Source: Buxus sempervirens (Eukaryota; Streptophyta; Magnoliopsida; Buxales; Buxaceae). From it: a stretch of DNA of 64,000 nt. A model generated the notes under the pieces. The model saw nothing but the letters and a program-made list of their open reading frames with translations. It searched no databases and was not told where the DNA came from. The DNA is taken from positions 234,457 to 298,456 of the forward strand of contig CANNZS020000236.1 in NCBI GenBank assembly GCA_947561395.2, given 5' to 3'. Shown piece after piece: positions 10,401-22,335 of the stretch. Within the stretch, counting starts at the first letter, position 1, and every line of letters starts with the position of its first letter. The position numbers were made by a program, and so were the translations under genes.

Positions 10401-13395
10401 TAGCTTAGAAAAAAGATGTTTGGCCGAAGCCCTATCATAAATACCTCTCCTTGAACACTCTCTCCACGCTCTTCGTCTTTCCTCGATGGAGTGTTAGTTT
10501 CATCTTGTTTAAGCGGGTGAGAAGTATAGGTTGCCCAAATCAACCTACCCACCTGAGCATGCAACAAAAGGAATTTCGGCAGGGTTTGCTTCCGCAAAAG
10601 GTCTGGGTGTCCCAGTTCATTCGGATTCGATCAGTGGATCATAAATGAGCGTAGCTTTACTGACCTCGCACCGAACTGAACTCTAAGCGAGTGACTCCTT
10701 ATGAAAGATTAGCCCAATGCCTACAAGAAATGCGCTCTGGCAAACCTTCCGGGAATCACTCCATCTCTTGGATGGGGAGAGCCCACCCCTTTCTTTCCCC
10801 CTAACGAAAAAAGACTTGCATTAGGCCTCCGGTCTTCTTTCATCTGATAGAATGTCTTAAAAAGAAAGTATCCTTTATTCCAAAAGTATCGTTGGTCAAC
10901 ATTTTCTGAACTCGATGTAAAGAGAGAGGGATCAGGAAGCAAGCGCAGCAAAGGAGCATGAGTGTTAGCGCGCTAATGCCTATTTAGCTGTGCTGTTTGC
11001 TTCTCCTCTTTCCACTTCCCATTCCCTTCCTCGCTAGCTGTAGTTGACTGTATCAGGAGTTTTCTCCCTAAGACTTCTTACTCTTTCCTTTCAATCGTAA
11101 TATGTTTTGTTTGATACCTGTATCTTTTCCTATCCTAGATGAGTGACTCTGGAGTTTAGCCTTATAGTGAATGCCTGAGAAGGGAGGCTTTCGTGCTTCA
11201 CTGGATAGAAGCACCAGTCTACCGCTTTCAATGCAGCGAGACTTCGCCGATTGAGAATACACTTTAAATAGATAGTAAAAATAAGGGATTTTTACTCTAT
11301 TCCTAGTGGGCTCGGAAGGAAGCAGAATATCCTTCGGTTTACCAGATGGTTAGTGGGCGGTGTAGGTTAATTTAAAGTTCCAGGGTATAGGAATCATCTT
11401 AAACAGAAGCAAAGTCCCTTTCATGGGTAGTAAGTAGGCTGAAAGCCATTAAAGGAGGGGAAGTGGGTATAGAACTAGAATCAAGAGAAGGTGGTTTTAC
11501 CACTTCGTTCAGTTAAGTTAACAGGTCTAGCTCAAATCTATAAGCCTAATTGGCCTTTTCCCACGGGATTCAACAACTCTATCTACAGCACTAAGAAATG
11601 GCTCACCGTCACAAGAGCTATGTGAAGTCTCACTGGTTAACTTCCTGGTTTTCGAGATGGGTATATATATAGTTAATGGTATCTCAATTCACTTATTGTT
11701 AAGCATACCGGCGTCTGCACGGGAGCAGATTTGCCGATGGATGGAAGGCTGCTGCTCTGTCTGCCATCGAGTTATCGGTTTCACAATAGCATTTCTCTTT
11801 TGCAGGTCATTCAATATCTAGTTCGAAAGGACCAGGGAGGGCGAATCGAGTCTCAAATGGGCATCTGATACATGGGGGGTTCCACCACTCTTCCTTCTGG
11901 GTGACTGACAAATGTTCCCTCATTCGACTCACCATCTCTTTCATCTTTGGTCTTCGCTCAGGTAGGTCTTCCTTTTCCCAAGCACACACTAAGAGCACAG
12001 CTTGGTCCCAACAATCAATCTTTAAGAAGAAAGCATCGACATTGCGTGGTGTATGACGCTCGCCGAGCGGGAGAGAAAGTGAGAGAGAGTGCATAGTGCT
12101 GATAGCGAATAAAAGGCCGTTGAGCGTGTTGGATATGGGTTAGGAATTGCACCACTGCGTCCTTTTCCTTCTCCAGAGAAGGAGTCCTTTGGCTCAAAAG
12201 CATCCTCACACGCTGTGTCACTGCTTTACTTTGTAAGCCTAGGAGCTCCTGGTCATATATCAGTGAGCGGTGCTTTAGTTGCCGGTGTTGAGATCAGTTA
12301 ATCAGTAACTGGTGTGGGTGTTATATCATCAACCGCTGCTGGTGATCTTATCCGTTCTTAGTACTAATCTAATCCTAATGGTACGAATGAGATAGATTGG
12401 GATTGATCGACATCTGGTATTAATTTTTAAACTAATGCCACATCCTCTTATTTAGGAACTTCACTCAGACTTGATTTCAAGCCACTAAGGAAGGGGATCT
12501 AGAAGCCATAAGCCATAGGAAAGACTAACTACTGGGGAAGGCGACGGTTTAGAATCCACATGGGGAAAAAGAAGCAAGACGTCTTTCTTCCTAGTTGATA
12601 GAGGTCTTTATTCAAAGGTAGGAAAGTAAGGCATACTAAAACTCCTACTACTACTACTAAAAAGGTAGAAAGCCAATGGAAGATCTACCATAGCTGGGGG
12701 AGAGATTGCTAATTCAATTCGATCGAGACAGCTGATGAACCAAACTCCGACCGAGATTTATTTCATTTATCCCAATTCCGACTATACTGACTATACCTAC
12801 CGGACTGACCGAAATGACTGGAATGACTAAACCTGTCAAGTTACGCCTCCTATAGACGTAAAGGCGTCGACTCTACAGGGTTGGAATGAGCTAGTATAAC
12901 CCGGGGAGCTATAATAACTGGAGCTAGACTTTCTCGCTCTTTCTTTATTCTATAACGTAAACGTATTTTATTGGTCCTATTCTGTATCGCGGGGTCAGTA
13001 AGAAATCCATCTATGTCTAAAAAGGGGGGTTCAATTTTTAATGGATCGAGGAGAAGATTAGACTCACATTTTGGTTGGATGGAGCCATGCGCATGATTCC
13101 AGTTGCCCTCACCCAATAGGCCTTGCCCTTGTTAGGTATTCCATCCCTATGAGTTGGTCTGAATGGAAGCCCTTTGAGATAGCTTTCTATTGCACGCACC
13201 CTTTGCCCTATTCCAGTTATTGACCCAGAGAAAGACCCAGAAACAGAGGTGGCTGGGGAAGCACCAGTAGCAATTGCATTTGCACCAAGGAATGATTCAG
13301 TTAACCCAGAAGCCATCCCGTTCTTTTGATGAAGTGGAAAAGCTTATTCCGTCGATCATGCAGTTGTTAATGCACCACCCAAACCTCCATATCCT
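7461..13395. other. Gene-poor stretch
   Basis: I see no gene that I can support. Frames up to 95 codons occur on both strands without a recognisable product. The segment 7496-7699 is Lys/Thr-rich and could be more element tail. Short features are a (CTA) triplet run near 12640-12660 and a purine/pyrimidine-skewed texture typical of plant mitochondrial spacers. No tRNA, hairpin with a T-tract, or long repeat was found. Confidence 0.4.
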
Positions 13396-14140
13396 TCACC
13401 TCCGACTGAAAACCCTATGATCCTCTAAATCGTCCTTCTGAGGCGGGGCCAATAACAAGACTGCTGCAGATTGGCAAGTGTCTCGCCAACCCCTTTGTTT
13501 GTGTCCTGCTATCCGATAAGCATGTGCTTCCCGCGCTGGCTGATCCTGCCCATCGACTGGAATACAAAGGTTGTTCGGATGAAAGAGCCCTCGCATGAAA
13601 ATTAACGAGATTTGAGTCATTGCCCCGACTCAACCCTCTGTATATGCCCTTGAAGTCCGGCCGGCGTACTATTCCTCATAACCCTAAAGCACCAAAGGGC
13701 TATTGTGCGAGATAACACCAGCTGTAACAACTGGAGGACGGGATAACATATCTGCTATCTCCTTTTAAGCACCTTTACCACACCTTATAATCAGATGGAA
13801 CTGCTGCATAAATCCCATCCAACGGGCCTTTCGTGATTTCTGTAGTTTGGAAGGCTGCGGTTGGCCGATGAGAATTATGCACAATCCTTTCCTCGCTCAC
13901 TAAATCATCTTTCCACTTTCCCACGCACTGCACCAATGCCTAGAGCTCTTTCTCATAAGTGGGATGATTGAGAACTGCACCACTGAATTTCTCATCATGG
14001 TAACAAAAGGCCGGCCTATTCCGAAGCAAGCGAGACCGCGCCCATGGCGCAATCATTCCCATCTGTCTCAATCCCAGGTTGCCCCCTACCAACAATGTGT
14101 CCTAAGTACACTAAGGACTGGTTTGCACTTGGACGACTAG
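13396..14140 (-). mobile_element. Ty3/gypsy RNase H and integrase N-terminus, decayed
   Basis: Read on the minus strand from 14140 down, several frames give YLGHIVG (about 14090-14110), AMGAVSL, DEKFSGAVLNHPTYEKE, HSHRPTA, LQQFHLI and ADMLSRPP (about 13731-13755). These are the ordered landmarks of gypsy RNase H. Directly after, 13633-13396 gives LCIP, REAHAYRIAGH and LAPPQK, the start of integrase. At least five frame changes are needed. It is a different family from the Tat element at 4.8-7.5 kb, lacking the second RNase H and lying on the opposite strand. The integrase core expected below 13390 is not found. Confidence 0.8.
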
Positions 14141-15068
14141 TTTTTCTCCTCGAGCCGATTCTCTTGTTGAGTTTTGTGTCTCGTCTCGTGTTTTGAATTC
14201 ATTTCGATTTTCTTTGTGTGAAGTCTGTCTATCTAGCTTAGTTTGAGCTGCTTTCTGAGAGCAAAGGCTTAACTCGTCATAAGACTAGGGTGAAAACTAT
14301 AAAATCAAACATCCCTCGCGTCGATCTTACCTCCGCCGGCAGAATGTTAGTATTAAATCTCGATTGGGTTGATGGTATGTGAGCCTGAAAGGACTCAGAT
14401 GGCTGAGCTAGGTTAGCGAGACTATCTAACTAAAGGTCTTTATTCCTTACTAAAGGCGGGCATCGTACTCTCCAGACCTACCCACTAATGGACTTCAAGG
14501 GAAGGTCCACCAATGATTGATAGGCCCCATTTGTGGTAGCCCTAAGATCCTTGGGCACCCTACCGTGGCTAAACACATCCCTTCTCTTAGGGCTTAGCTA
14601 GGAATCTAATGGAACAAGATCTCGACACCCGATCCCATTCCGACCTCGATATGTGGCTTCAGAGAGTAAACCCTATCAGTACAAGACGTCCCAGCTTTAT
14701 CAGGTTTGCTTGCTGGATCGGATAAAGCGCACTTACTCTAACGGCGTCCTTTTCCTATCTTCCCCGACACCCTGGCAGAGCTTCAGCTCCATACGGGGGA
14801 ATGTCGCATATTAATCCATCTCCATAGGATACAGAGGTGAAATGGTAGACACTGGTTTTCAAACACATCAACAAAATGAGAAATGGTCAATGTTTAGTCA
14901 ACCTTACTAATAATATAGGACACCCCTAGCCGTACCGGCTCAGAAGGAACGCTAGACATCTCTCGTAGCGCGAATTGGTTGAGGCTATTAGATTGATAAG
15001 CTATAAGCTAACATGAAGTAGGAAAACTTCTCTTTTTTCCATTCATTCATCAACGAAGTTCAGCTTAA
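14141..15068. other. Spacer around the 5S-like fragment
   Basis: Apart from the 5S piece nothing can be called. A 17-base word at 14836-14852 (ggtgaaatggtagacac) equals the D-arm of leucine tRNAs, but no anticodon or T-arm follows. Confidence 0.35.
14622..14656 (+). rRNA. Partial mitochondrial-type 5S rRNA fragment
   Basis: About 32 bases including acacccgatcccattcc and gacctcgatatgtgg match the loop A to helix III part of plant mitochondrial 5S rRNA as I know it. The plastid and nuclear cytosolic 5S sequences differ here. The 5' end (helix I) and the 3' half are absent or unrecognisable, so this cannot fold as a 5S RNA. No 18S rRNA follows, although the two genes are adjacent in intact plant mitochondrial genomes. 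It is probably a recombination by-product. Confidence 0.6.
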
Positions 15069-15615
15069 TTATTCACTAATTAAGCCAACATCTTCCAAAA
15101 TTATTCGAAGCCAAATTGCTTGAGAAGTTGCCATTGACGCAGCCACATATTCTGCCTCTGCTGAGGATTGAGCTACAGTTTGTTGCTTCTTGGAGGCCCA
15201 TGAGAATACACCTGACCCGAGATAAAATGAATAACCAGATGTACTTCTCATATCATCAGCCGATCTAGCCCAATCGCTATCACTATATCCAACCAACTTC
15301 AAGTCTGAAGAGTAGTTGTACCAAATTCCATAGCCAATAGTCCCTTGCAAGTATCTTCATACTTTCTTTTTTTTGCTGCTCCAAAATTCATTTGGCTTGG
15401 GCTTTGCGGATAAGAAACTTGCTGCAAACATGATGTCGGGCCTCGTATTAGGTACAAAAGACTTCCAACCAAACTTCGATATAAAGAGGCATTCACCTTC
15501 TTTTCTCCATCTTCTTTCATCCATTTTTCATTTCCTACAAGAGGAGTAGCAACAGATTTGCAACCCTTGAACTGATTAAGAAGATTTTCAGCATCTTTCT
15601 TTTTCCGGCGACTGA
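15069..15615 (-). mobile_element. Ty1/copia RT C-terminus and RNase H fragment
   Basis: On the minus strand, 15615-15350 reads ENLLNQFKGCKSVATPL and YRSLVGSLLYLI, the C-terminal landmarks of copia reverse transcriptase. After a shift, 15350-15069 reads GTIGYGIWY, GYSDSDWARSADDMRSTSGY and SSAEAEYVAAS, the copia RNase H with its catalytic Asp and Glu contexts intact. This last 93-codon piece is unbroken. It faces away from the copia gag that starts at 15729 on the plus strand, so the two are not parts of one element in its original order. Confidence 0.9.
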
Positions 15616-15728
15616 GAAGGCTTTTTAGGGTTGTTTTATTATGCGGATGAAGATTTGAAGTTTTGTATATGAGTTTTTGCATTACCACACGAGAAATAGA
15701 GTCTCTTAAGCTGTTCAAATCCCTACCT

Positions 15729-16330
15729 ATGGCGGAGGAGACCTCAAGTAACGTAACCGGGCCAACCCAGAAGCCGATCACACCTATGGGAAGCAGTCAG
15801 AGTGACCACCCCAGTTTGATGATCACTACTGTGAAGTTGGATGGAAGAAACTACTTAGCCTGGTCTCAGTCGGCAAGGATGTTCATAGGGAGCAGAAGGA
15901 AGTGTTGGTATATTACCGGTTCTAAGAAGGAGCCGCCTGCAGATGATCCGGACTGGGAAAGTGACAATCTGACGGTTATGTCTTGGCTTCTTCATTCGAT
16001 GAAGCCCACAATTAGCGAGGGGTGTTCTTGAGGACTGCAAAGGAGATATGGGATACAGTCCAAGAGATGTATTCTCAGAGAAATTCTTTGGCACGGAATT
16101 ACCAACTGCATCGGGAGATTGTCACCATGCAGCAAGGGGAGATGTCCATGGAACAGTACTACGCGGCTCTGAAAAAGAAGTGGGAGAAATTAGATCACTA
16201 TCAGCCCTTAGCGACCACAGTGGGAGGCATTAGGAAACTGAATGAGCAGCGGAGAATCTTCGAGTATCTGGCCGGGCTTCGATCTGAGTATGAGCTTCAG
16301 AGGGTGCAGGTTCTAGGGAAGGATACTTGA
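15729..16330 (+). pseudogene. Ty1/copia gag, frameshifted
   Basis: An ATG at 15729 opens a frame with ITTVKLDGRNYLAWSQSARM and a WLLHSMKP segment, the usual N-terminal part of plant copia Gag (UBN2/DUF4219 type). The frame stops at 16029-16031 and continues in another frame from about 16022 with WDTVQEMYS, MEQYYAALKKKWEKLDHY and EYLAGLRSEYELQR. Gag would form the virus-like particle. A zinc knuckle is not seen downstream. The same strand continues into protease at 16590. Confidence 0.85.
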
Positions 16331-16589
16331 CCTTCCTTGGAATCTGTTTACAATTCCATTTCAGGGTGAAGCAAGTCGTCGTGCTATGATCTAATATTTC
16401 AGAGAGGTCTGAACTGGTAGCTGATTCTAGACCGTACAGAGGGAACCAGAGTTCTGGTAAGGGCCAGACCCAAGGGATCAAGCCATCAGCGATCTACAAC
16501 AGAAGGTGGCTGCTCTTCAAGCCAGTCTTGATTTCAAGGAGAAGTCAGGTACATCTGCATCTGCCAACCATGTTACCAAGTCCCAATCT

Positions 16590-17523
16590 TCCACCTCCTG
16601 GATCCTTGATTCAGGTGCTTCAGACCATATGACGGGTAAGCGTGATGGCTTCCTCTCCTATATCCTATCTCTAGTGGCATAAGACTTGCAGATGGATCCC
16701 TATCTAGTGCATCTGGAATAGGGATTTATCCACTTTCTTCATCCTTATCAATACCCAATGTTTTCATGTATCTACTTTTCCTTCTAACCTTCTCTCAGTT
16801 AGTCAGCTGACAAAACAATTGAGTTGTAGCATAACTTTCTTTCCATCTCACTGTGTTTTTCAGGACCTGCGAACGAGGAAGACGATTGGTGGTGGTCGTG
16901 AAGCCAACGGGCTGTACTTGTTCGACACAGGGAGCCTTTCTGCTGCTTTTGTTTCTGAGGCAGACTCTGAAAGAGTCTGTCAACAATAAAGAGCGAGTAC
17001 GCCTGTGGCATACTCGTCTGGGTCATGCGTCTTTGAAGTGTCAACAATTTTTATTTCCTAAGAAATGTTTTTTCTCTAGTGACTTGGATTTCCAGTGTGA
17101 AACCTGTTGTCAATTCTCAAAACATTGTAGAACCACATTTCCATTGAATAATAATAGAAGTTCAAGTCCATTTTCTCTTATACATTCTTCTGTGTGGGGA
17201 CCTGCCCAAGTGGTTTCTATCTTTGGATTTCGTTATTCTATTTCCTTTCTTTTTATTGATGACTGCACTAGATACACCTGGATATATCTCCTGAAGAGTA
17301 GAGATGAAGTACCTTCCATTGTTAAGATATTTCTTAAAATGGTACTTACCCAGTACGATACTCAAGTCAAAACCTTTCGTTCTGACAATGCTCGTGAGTA
17401 CCTACATCATGCTCTCAAAAAGTGTTTTCTTTTTTTGGTATAGACTTTCAAACCGGCTACTAAAATAGCTATACCCCTCAGCAAAATGGAGTGGCAGAAC
17501 GAAAGCACAGGGAAATAGTGAAT
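16590..17523 (+). pseudogene. Ty1/copia protease, GAG-pre-integrase and integrase core, broken
   Basis: Protease is marked by SWILDSGASDHMTG (aspartyl active site) at about 16596-16637. The pre-integrase part has LWHTRLGHASL followed by a CETC zinc segment at about 17004-17110. The integrase core shows FIDDCTRYTW (first Asp), FRSDNAREY (second Asp) and, after a frame change near 17440, QNGVAERKHR (catalytic Glu) at about 17480-17515. Several stops and shifts break it. RT is not recognisable after it. The sequence passes into the Pro/Ser-rich stretch at 17.6 kb, which may be the decayed linker between integrase and RT. Confidence 0.9.
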
Positions 17524-17599
17524 CTTTGAATAGTTAGCCCGGTAAACCAGACAACCTGGGGGGAATTCCTCCCAGTGGTCAAAAGTTTAAAGCATCTCC

Positions 17600-19250
17600 G
17601 CTGGTGATCCAAGCGATTCAAGCGAGTAAGCTCCACCTTTGTCTCCATCTCCGGTTCCAGTGCCAGGCAAAGGCCAACCGAACTATTCATCTTTCTTTCC
17701 ATCCCCACGGCCCCGTTTTTTTGCGAGTACGAGCAACCCTCCATCTTCTTCTTTTCAATCTCCTGATCCCCCCTGCCTCTAACGCCTTCACCCGGGAAGG
17801 AGAACAGGCGGTCCCACCTAATAGGCCGGAACCAGATGTACTAGGCTCGGAAGCTCCTGTTACTTCTCTCCCCATCTCTGGTCCCATCCATGGCTTTTTT
17901 GCGGGTGTACTAAAATAAAAAATAGGAAAGGGTCGATTCCATTCATCCAAGGCTTGGCCATCTCACTTCCATCCGACAAACTATCGAGTGTTCCCCCTCC
18001 GAATAAGCAGGCAAGTACCGTCGCAGATCCCCCCCAATCCCTACCTCTGAGGAAGAGAATCCAACTTCTTCTCAATCCATCGATTTCATCCACTGCCAAG
18101 GCATCTCATTCAAGTTCTTATTCTGCTTTCCATCCCGGCCCCGAGGCAAGCGAATGAGCAACCAAACGAAGGAACTAAGCCCGAACTAGCGATCTCTTGA
18201 GTCCAGTCCTTTGGTCGCCACCAACCTCACTCGAACTAACCTGCATCTTTTTTTGTCTCCATCGAGTCCATTCGATCCTGCCAATAACCAATTCAATTCC
18301 AATGTTGATTTGACTCCAAGCCCACCCTCTCAATGCCTTGCAAGGCCCAATGAAAGCTATCGGAGTCCTATGAGGTAAGGAAGCCCTCCATCGAGAGAAC
18401 AAGCAGACTCCGCCAATTCCTAGCTAGGTTCGAACCAGTTAAGCATCTCCATTCGAGGGCGAATACCAAGCAAATCTATTTTTTGCTCCTGCGCCAGCCA
18501 GCTAACCATCATCTTTGTCTCCCGATCACTCCCTCTTCTCCTGATGACGGAAATGACTCCACTAGTCCACCAGAGAGGCGATGATCCAAATCGTGTATAA
18601 AAGAGGAAAAGGGCCTTCAACCGATGATCCCAGGCACCACCCATCTCTTGATTCTCCTGGCAAAAGCAGATATTTCTATGCATTCCTCTGCCAAGTCCAG
18701 TTCCTCTCAGTCTCTCGATTCCATCGGCCAGGTCTCTATTCCGATTCAAGCTCATCCATTCCTCCAAGAGCTATCCGTCTATTCGAAGGAATGAAAGCTC
18801 AACCGGAACTGCAAACAAACGCTAGATTCAAGTCCTTTGGTTGCCATCCACCACCAGTGGGAGAGGCAGAACAATGAATCAATTTGCTAGATCCAATGGT
18901 TTCTCGGGCGATCCCATTTCCACCTATCGAAGCCCAACCAAGTGAGGCCCTTCCACCGGATCCGTTCAAAGCTTTCCTTCGGGTCAAACGAACAAGCGAC
19001 TCTCGTTCCAATGATTCACCCGGTACTCTCCACCAGTTGTGGATCCGAAGCCAGCCCACCTCATGTTCCCATCCATGGATCCAAGCCTTAAACTACTCAT
19101 TGATCTGGCTACCGATCAAAGGGAAGGCGCTTTTTGCCCTCCACCATCTTATTTTCCTGATCCCTCCCCTGCGGTGCCATCAATGAGAATCGAACCAACC
19201 ACAGCCCCACTACTTTTTATTCCAAGGCGATTCCCCTGTTGACATTTCTT
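17600..19250. other. Pro/Ser-rich, stop-poor degenerate stretch
   Basis: Three or more frames on each strand stay open for 70-115 codons. The plus-strand frames (17604-17918, 17954-18157, 18581-18877, 18884-19186) are rich in Pro, Ser, His and Leu, with recurring phrases such as PxSDxLSSVPPP, HPG and FHxPGxxS. DNA words such as ccatcc, tcgattcc and caagtcc recur at irregular spacing. It follows a copia integrase, where a Pro/Ser-rich linker precedes RT, so the first part may be that linker. The rest is unidentified. No gene is called. Confidence 0.45.
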
Positions 19251-19259
19251 TCTCGCTGA

Positions 19260-22200
19260 GTAAGCAATGTCTTTCCCGCTCCGGTACTCAAAAGTCTTAT
19301 TTGCGGAGAAGGTCAACAATTGTGAACTGCCTCTACAACTGCATATGCATGTTTCTCCACCATCGAAAATTTAGCTTCAGCATTTATTTTTGGGTGCATG
19401 GCTAATGAAAGCAGCTATAGGCTTCATCATTTTCCTGCAACAAGATGCAACGGATGGCGTGAACATAATAATTTGTTTTTATAGATCCGGCCGCAGGGTT
19501 ATGGCATCCTTGATTTCATGAAATGCTTCCTTCGCTTCCATGCCCCAAAAAAACTCATGTTTCTTCCTCAGCATGAGGCTTGTAGACTCGTTACGCTGTT
19601 CGCCTTCAATAAAATACTCGTCGGCTCCGCGCTCTGCTCTCCTAAGAAATCTCAGGGTTATGACCCGAATAGCGAGTCACTCATAAGAGGTACGACCGAT
19701 CAATTCCAAAACTTTTCGTCAAGGACCTTCTTCGAGGCTCGAGAGATAAAAAAACACATTTCGGTTTTTTTGTTTCAAACAAAAAAGAATATAGTTTGTA
19801 AACACGACGACCCCATCTTATGAAATTGATATCGGATTTCACCGATGAATTGGAATGAATCAACTACTCCCTTCATGGTCACATAGTCATTACAGAATGA
19901 TTGTCCGGTATATTATTATTAATATCAGTAGTACCCATTTTTCTATATAAATTTTGAGTACTTTCTACCGCCCGAGAATCCGGTTCGCCTATCGCCTTTT
20001 TTTTTCCTCCGTTCACTCCTTACTATCTTCGGGGGTGACTTAGGCGCTAGGGTTAATACCTTATTAGATCGAATAACTCCTTACCTTTTTTCAAGAGAAG
20101 CCTGATTCTAGTCGGGATCGAGAGGATAATGACGAACCTTTAAGTATAAGGTCCAATCTGAGCGCTTATTGCCTTCTTCTTCGCCTCTCCTCTTGAGCCC
20201 GAGCTGATCCGAATTATCCTATTAGTATAGGATGGTGAATAACTTGACTTAATGGTTATAGTGTGAAGGTAGTTCCTGATTCTTTTTTGGGGGGCCGACT
20301 TTTCGATCCTACCGGTGACTCCACTCCCTCTTTTTCTTCTTCTTCCGTATCCGAATCTCTCGTAAACCTAAAGGGGATGGGAACTTCGACTATGAGGAGT
20401 TGCCGGCTTAACCGACGTCTTATCTCCCCCTACAGATTTTGGAAAAGAGATACGGCACGCAAGAGAGACGGATTGCTATCTTCCGGTCCACCAAGAATCT
20501 CGTATGTACTGTAATCAAGCTAGACTAGTTGGTTGGTACAGGACTCGCGCTAGACAGGTTGCTATTGTTTCCTACTTCGGGTTATTGGCGAGTCCGCGCG
20601 ATCTTCACCATCGGCCAGTCCTCGATTTCTCTACTTGAGTCACGACTGAGCCAATTTCTTGATCTTTGTGGTCGCGAACGATCTGTCCCGAGGAAGACTC
20701 TATCTTATTTATAGAGGCTATTTTTATAAGGATGTGGGGAGTCGGGGGAAAGTCTACCACACGGAGAAGAAGCTCCAATTCTCGCCTAAGCATGGCAGCT
20801 CAGTTGTGCCTATATCTTAGCCTTCGAGCTGAACACTTCATCGAGCGGCGAAAGGGCCATTGCAGTTACGCAGGCCTTCGAGGAAGGTCTGCGTTTTGCT
20901 GCTTGTTGTCGCAGCTAGTTATGTCCCTACCGGCTCTATTCGTTAGGGATTCTCGCCTTTTCGAATGAAGATTTGGACAAATCCCCCAGGCACGAGACCT
21001 GCTCTTCCATTTCGGTCAGAAAGGCGCAAACAGCCGTCAAGGCGACGAGAGAGACCGCCTTGCCCGATCATTCCATTTCCTCGTGCGTATTCTTATTCTA
21101 AGATATTTAGATATGTTTGTTTTTTTTCTTTTTCGACTTTCTAAATCAATAGCTTTCCTCAGTAGATCCGAATCTGCGGAGGAGCAAAACAAGGTCATAA
21201 CCCCTTACATACTTCTCCAAACCTACTCTTCGGGGGATCCGACCAGTCGAATACAGAGGAGTGGATCAGGATCATCGACTCCTCTTCTGGTTGGTCGAAA
21301 AGTACACTCCCCTTCAATAGGAGTCCATAGAGGTAATAGACTCCGATCATGGAGTCTAAGTTGTATAGGAGTATCTAGGGTTTAACAACTCCTCTCCTTC
21401 CATCTCCTCCCTTCCCCTCCCATCTCGCAGGTAGGGATGATGGATGATGATTTCCAACTCTGATTGTACGTCGAGGCCTTGGCCTGCCTATCAAAGATGA
21501 ATCTTTATAATAGGCAACAGGAAGAAATGGTGTTGATCCGTCCACCCCACCAGGTGCTCCAGTCGTAATGGAAGGAATGGATCTATCTCCTACTGCCTCT
21601 TCAAGTGGGAGTGATGGCGGGTAGATCCAAGAAGCCATAAGCCGCTCTGCTCTCTTGCTTGCTTTCATGTACACGTGTTACCTCTCCTTCTCTCCTCCTT
21701 GCTGTAGGGACTACCAGTAGCGGGGCTAAGTATAGTTGAATTTCGTGCAAGTTAGGTTGTATTGGCGGAAGGAACGTAGGGGAGGGAGGTGCCTTCTCAG
21801 CAACTCGTGTAATGTCGTCGTATGTTATGTATGAGGTGATTGATCTCTATGGTTCTCTCCGAAGGTTCAACAAGCTATTAGCTATGCGAGGGTCTTTTAG
21901 AGAGCTCTCTTTTTTATCTCTCGTAGCACCACGAGTACCCCCCTCTTCGCTATGTAAATAGAGGGCCAGGCAGGCTGCAGGCAGCAGAACTTAGTGAGCT
22001 CATTTGATAGTGAGATCAAAGCTCAGCAGGATGAACGGCGGATAGGAGCCAGCAACCGATTTGATTCGATGATTCGCCCTCCTAGAGAGCCACAAGACAA
22101 TGAAAAAGGGGTAAGAAAAGCCAGCAGGAAGAGCGCCATAGGAAGAAGCCAGCATACCAAACCAAAAATTGGAACATTGTGAGGCTAATAGGCCCGCCCA

Positions 22201-22335
22201 TAGCTGACCCCTGTTTTGGTGGGAGGAAAGATAAAAAGCCCCCTTTCCATCTCTCTCCCACTCTAATAGCAATAGCACGAAGTGATTCCGGCATACCAAC
22301 CGAACCGCTCTTTTTGTACTGGCGCCAAACCAACC
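19260..22335. other. Gene-poor stretch between copia and LINE remnants
   Basis: No product can be named. Frames of 60-101 codons at 19518-19823, 20263-20514, 20666-20968 and 21083-21385 do not resemble a known family. A hairpin lies at 20869-20893. The 3' part (21994-22330) leads into the LINE. Confidence 0.35.
20869..20893 (+). repeat. Hairpin followed by four T
   Basis: Arms 20869-20878 and 20884-20893 pair over 10 bp with one G-T wobble (plus-strand reading) around a 5-base loop, and tttt starts at 20894. It resembles a small intrinsic-terminator stem, but no gene can be assigned upstream. Confidence 0.5.

Noticed and set aside
14836..14852. 17-base match to the D-arm of leucine tRNA (ggtgaaatggtagacac)
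   Set aside because: No acceptor stem, anticodon stem or T-arm follows at the right distance. Could be a tRNA relic but cannot be called a gene.
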